NCBI GenBank assembly: GCA_944324245.1
Contig: CALUVO010000088.1
Coordinates: forward strand, 1-35,599
DNA length: 35,599 bases
Source of the DNA: Candidatus Gastranaerophilales bacterium
Lineage (GTDB): Bacteria > Cyanobacteriota > Vampirovibrionia > Gastranaerophilales > Gastranaerophilaceae
Direction of reading: 5' to 3'
The position numbers were made by a program, and so were the translations under genes. A model generated the notes under the pieces. It searched no databases. It worked only from the letters and a program-made list of their open reading frames with translations, and had not been told where the DNA came from. This document shows positions 33,638 through 35,599 of the stretch, in pieces; the stretch's first letter is position 1; each line of letters begins with the position of its first letter.

Positions 33638-33955
33638 ATGAAAAATTTTGCAAAATATTTTGTATTGGGTACTGTATTAACATTAATTCCTGTATATTCA
33701 TATGCAGGCCAAGTTACTGTTAAGGATACTACATCTCCGGAGTTTATACAAAATCAAGGTTATTCTACTGAAGTATCCAGAATTATTGAAGTAAAAACAA
33801 AAGATTTATCTACTCCTATATCTACTGAAAAGCCTTCAAACTGGGTAAGATTTGGCCGATATGTAAGAGAAACAATTGATCCTACTTATACCCCGCCAGG
33901 CAAATTTGTAGATCATAATACCAGATTTGATGGTTCTACAATAGACGATTTATAA
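33638..33955 (+). CDS. Small secreted protein of unknown function
   Basis: The 105-residue product has a clear signal peptide (KNFAKYFVLGTVLTLIPVYS, then YAGQ with cleavage after about residue 23). The mature part of about 80 residues is polar and Thr/Pro-rich, with VRFGRYVRETIDPTYTPPG near its end. No lipobox, membrane anchor or known domain is seen. It has its own promoter and terminator, so it is a single-gene transcript. Confidence 0.7.
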   Translation: MKNFAKYFVLGTVLTLIPVYSYAGQVTVKDTTSPEFIQNQGYSTEVSRIIEVKTKDLSTPISTEKPSNWVRFGRYVRETIDPTYTPPGKFVDHNTRFDGSTIDDL

Positions 33956-33976
33956 TTTGCAGTAAAATTATATTCC

Positions 33977-34010
33977 AAAAAGACTTCTGTACTTTGCAAG
34001 AAGTCTTTTT
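33977..34010 (+). terminator. Intrinsic terminator after the small secreted gene
   Basis: A 12-bp stem (AAAAAGACTTCT and AGAAGTCTTTTT) with a 10-base loop is followed by TTATTG. Confidence 0.85.
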
Positions 34011-34147
34011 TTATTGTATTTTAAAATTAATAAATATTAAGTTTTGTTAAGAATTATGAACAAATTGCCATTCATGTTGAAACTCATGCATGCCATGGGT
34101 TTTGACGTATTTTAAACAGTTATTTTTTTATTATAAATATTGATAAT

Positions 34148-34176
34148 TTGTCTATTATTTGCCTATGTTTTATAAT
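34148..34176 (+). promoter_or_regulatory. Promoter of the yggS-sepF operon
   Basis: TTGTCT (34148-34153), a 17-base spacer and a perfect TATAAT (34171-34176) predict transcription from about 34183, inside a 31-base palindrome. Confidence 0.8.
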
Positions 34177-34177
34177 T

Positions 34178-34208
34178 AAATACATATTAGTTCAACTAAT
34201 ATGTATTT
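34178..34208. promoter_or_regulatory. 31-base perfect palindrome over the yggS transcription start (putative operator)
   Basis: Two 15-base arms (34178-34192 and 34194-34208) are perfectly complementary around a single C. The palindrome begins one base after the -10 and covers the predicted start. A dimeric repressor bound there would block transcription. As RNA it would be cut by the start site, so a DNA operator is favoured. Confidence 0.6.
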
Positions 34209-34233
34209 TCTTGGGAAGAGGGTTAATGTTCAA

Positions 34234-34890
34234 ATGACTACAGTTGAAGATAACTTGTCTGAGCTGAGAAAAGAAATCGTACCTTATAAACCTGTTATAA
34301 TTGCTGTAACAAAGTATTTCGGAGTAGAAAAGCTTGTAGAAGCTTATCATGATGGATTAAGAGATTTTGGCGAAAACAGAGTCCAGGATGCACTTGAAAA
34401 ATTTGGCTGTCTGGATGACGAGATAAAGAAAAATTCACGTTTTCATTTAATCGGGCATTTGCAGTCAAATAAAGTAAAAAAAGCTGTAGGCAATTTTTAC
34501 TTAATCCAGTCAGTAGATTCGCTAAAACTTGCAAAAGCAATATCTGATGAAGCTCAAAAACAGGGAATAGTTCAAAAAATTCTTTTGCAGGTAAACAACG
34601 CTAATGAAGAATCTAAGACAGGATTTAGTGTTGATGAGATAAAAAGGGATTTTAAAGAAATAATTTCTCTAGACGGTATTTGTGTTGAAGGCCTTATGAA
34701 CATAGCTCCGATTGCTGACGAAGACACTCTGTGTAAGCTGTTTGCAGACATGAGAGACTTGAAAGCAGAGTTAGAAACAAAATACTCTTATAAGCTGAAA
34801 GAATTATCTATGGGGATGAGCAGTGATTATAAACTGGCTGTAAGATACGGTTCTACAATGATAAGAATTGGAAGAAAGCTATTTATATAA
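34234..34890 (+). CDS. yggS: YggS/PLPBP family pyridoxal phosphate homeostasis protein
   Basis: This 218-residue protein binds PLP but has no known catalytic activity. It helps balance vitamin B6 and amino acids. The PLP lysine is Lys27 in VIIAVTKYFG. Other landmarks are FHLIGHLQSNKVKKAV and the phosphate-binding LSMGMSSDYKLAVRYGSTMIRIGR. An in-frame ATG at 34201 would add 11 residues. I chose 34234 because a Shine-Dalgarno-like AAGAGGG lies just upstream, and 34201 sits inside the palindrome. It is followed 19 bases later by sepF, as in many Gram-positives and cyanobacteria. Confidence 0.92.
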   Translation: MTTVEDNLSELRKEIVPYKPVIIAVTKYFGVEKLVEAYHDGLRDFGENRVQDALEKFGCLDDEIKKNSRFHLIGHLQSNKVKKAVGNFYLIQSVDSLKLAKAISDEAQKQGIVQKILLQVNNANEESKTGFSVDEIKRDFKEIISLDGICVEGLMNIAPIADEDTLCKLFADMRDLKAELETKYSYKLKELSMGMSSDYKLAVRYGSTMIRIGRKLFI

Positions 34891-34909
34891 ATATCGGGAG
34901 GAGAAAAAA

Positions 34910-35389
34910 TTGGCAGGCGTTTCAGACAAAATTAAATCAATAGTAGGTTTTTTAACATCTGGTTTTGAAAACAGAGATGATATATTTGAAGATATGGCTT
35001 CAGAAATGGATGAATATCCGGTTTCTGATAATCTTGCTTTAGAACCGATGTATTCATCAAAACCTACTCAAAATTCTAATGTAGTTAGCCACCCAGGCTT
35101 TAAAGGGTATGAAGTTGTGGTTTCTGAGCCTCGTTCATATGAAGAATCTGTTTCTATTGTAAAACAGTTAAAAGACAAAAAAACAGTTATATTGAATCTT
35201 CATCTGCTAGATAAAGAACAGGCAATGAGAATAGTAGATTTTCTTTGCGGTGCAACACATGCATTAAACGGCAATCAACAAAAAATCGGTGACAGTGTAT
35301 TTATCTTTACACCGAGCAATGTTGCATTAAGCTCTGAATCACAAAAAAGCAAATTCATCAGAGATGCTTTGTGGAATCAACCACAATAG
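34910..35389 (+). CDS. sepF: Cell division protein SepF
   Basis: SepF binds membrane and FtsZ and helps anchor or bundle the Z-ring. The start is TTG 34910, chosen for a strong GGGAGGAG Shine-Dalgarno site (34896-34903) 6 bases before it. It gives 159 residues. The N-terminus (AGVSDKIKSIVGFLTSGFE) is an amphipathic membrane-binding helix. A variable acidic linker follows, then the SepF core (YEVVVSEPRSYEESVSIVKQ, ILNLHLLDKEQAMRIVDFL, GDSVFIFTPSNV). The pairing with yggS supports a place in a division cluster, though ftsZ is not within view. Confidence 0.93.
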   Translation: MAGVSDKIKSIVGFLTSGFENRDDIFEDMASEMDEYPVSDNLALEPMYSSKPTQNSNVVSHPGFKGYEVVVSEPRSYEESVSIVKQLKDKKTVILNLHLLDKEQAMRIVDFLCGATHALNGNQQKIGDSVFIFTPSNVALSSESQKSKFIRDALWNQPQ

Positions 35390-35599
35390 CTGATTTTGTG
35401 CGGGGCTGAGTGACAACGAACGCCCCATGTGAACAAGGTTGATGAAGTGGAGAATTTTTAGAATAAAAATTCGAAACGGAATACCAAACCTTGTGAACGT
35501 CAACAATCCAAGAGCGGATTTCCGGACGGGTAAAACCCGGTGAGCGAGACACGAAGTGAGCGGGCGCGAAAGCGCAGCGAACGGCAGTGTTGAGCGAGA
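35390..35599. repeat. Right-end structured repeat, inverted copy of the left-end element
   Basis: From 35402 to about 35494 the DNA holds nested inverted repeats: GGGGC with GCCCC, ACAAGGTT (35433-35440) with AACCTTGT (35487-35494), and GAATTTTT (35452-35459) with AAAAATTC (35465-35472). From 35505 to the end it matches the left-end repeat in reverse orientation. I see no gene here. Confidence 0.75.

Noticed and set aside
34868..34909. TTG 34868 as sepF start
   Set aside because: It overlaps yggS and lacks a ribosome site, while TTG 34910 has GGGAGGAG at ideal spacing.
1..35599. CRISPR array, tRNA, rRNA or insertion sequence
   Set aside because: No regularly spaced repeats, no tRNA cloverleaf, no rRNA segment and no transposase gene were seen on either strand. 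The HNH gene lacks intron or intein context.

Overview
The window is AT-rich bacterial DNA with dense, ordinary housekeeping genes, several lineage-specific proteins of unknown function, and GC-richer repeats at both ends. My best guess at the source is a gut member of the non-photosynthetic cyanobacterial relatives (Vampirovibrionia/Melainabacteria, order Gastranaerophilales). The basis is a YggS-SepF gene pair, a cyanobacterial-style HNH protein, MEP-pathway IspG, low GC, and large unknown proteins with an N-terminal SFKG motif that I associate with that group. This is inference and was not checked against a database. The near-identical repeats at the two ends are in opposite orientation, which suggests the window is a contig broken at a dispersed repeat.

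Layout. 1-530 is a GC-rich repeat followed by a long perfect palindrome. 533-6775 holds a small secreted NTF2-like protein, an OppF/DppF-type ATPase, a Slt70-like lytic transglycosylase, a 50-residue small ORF, a receiver-PAS-histidine kinase and an orphan sugar-ABC permease. 6948-12419 has an HNH protein facing a six-gene lipid/ribosome operon on the minus strand (yceD-rpmF-plsX-fabH-fabD-fabG). 12539-15598 carries two glycosyltransferase genes, one a GT-D/GT-2 fusion, around an XRE-type regulator. 15579-19901 is a 1440-residue protein with a kinase-like region, about a dozen short helical repeats, an HD domain and an unknown C-terminal module. 20047-23521 is lepA and a histidine kinase/response regulator pair. 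23632-27327 contains a small lytic transglycosylase, a probable ADP-ribosyltransferase-fold protein that may be split from its N-terminal SFKG half, and an unknown protein. 27599-33955 has a dihydrolipoamide dehydrogenase-like protein, an unknown protein, a DegT aminotransferase, ribD, ispG and a small secreted protein. 34234-35389 is yggS-sepF (cell division), followed by the right-end repeat.

A recurring regulatory pattern stands out. Several first-in-transcript genes (yceD, the 23521 kinase, lpdA, ribD, lepA, and the 1990 ATPase) have a -10 box only 6-9 bases before the start codon and no Shine-Dalgarno site, so they look leaderless. Genes inside operons (rpmF, plsX, fabH, fabD, fabG, sepF) have clear Shine-Dalgarno sites.

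The most novel material is the group of large or unknown proteins (1440 aa, 297 aa plus 212 aa, 390 aa, 333 aa). These could be effectors or surface/regulatory proteins. None has been shown to be.
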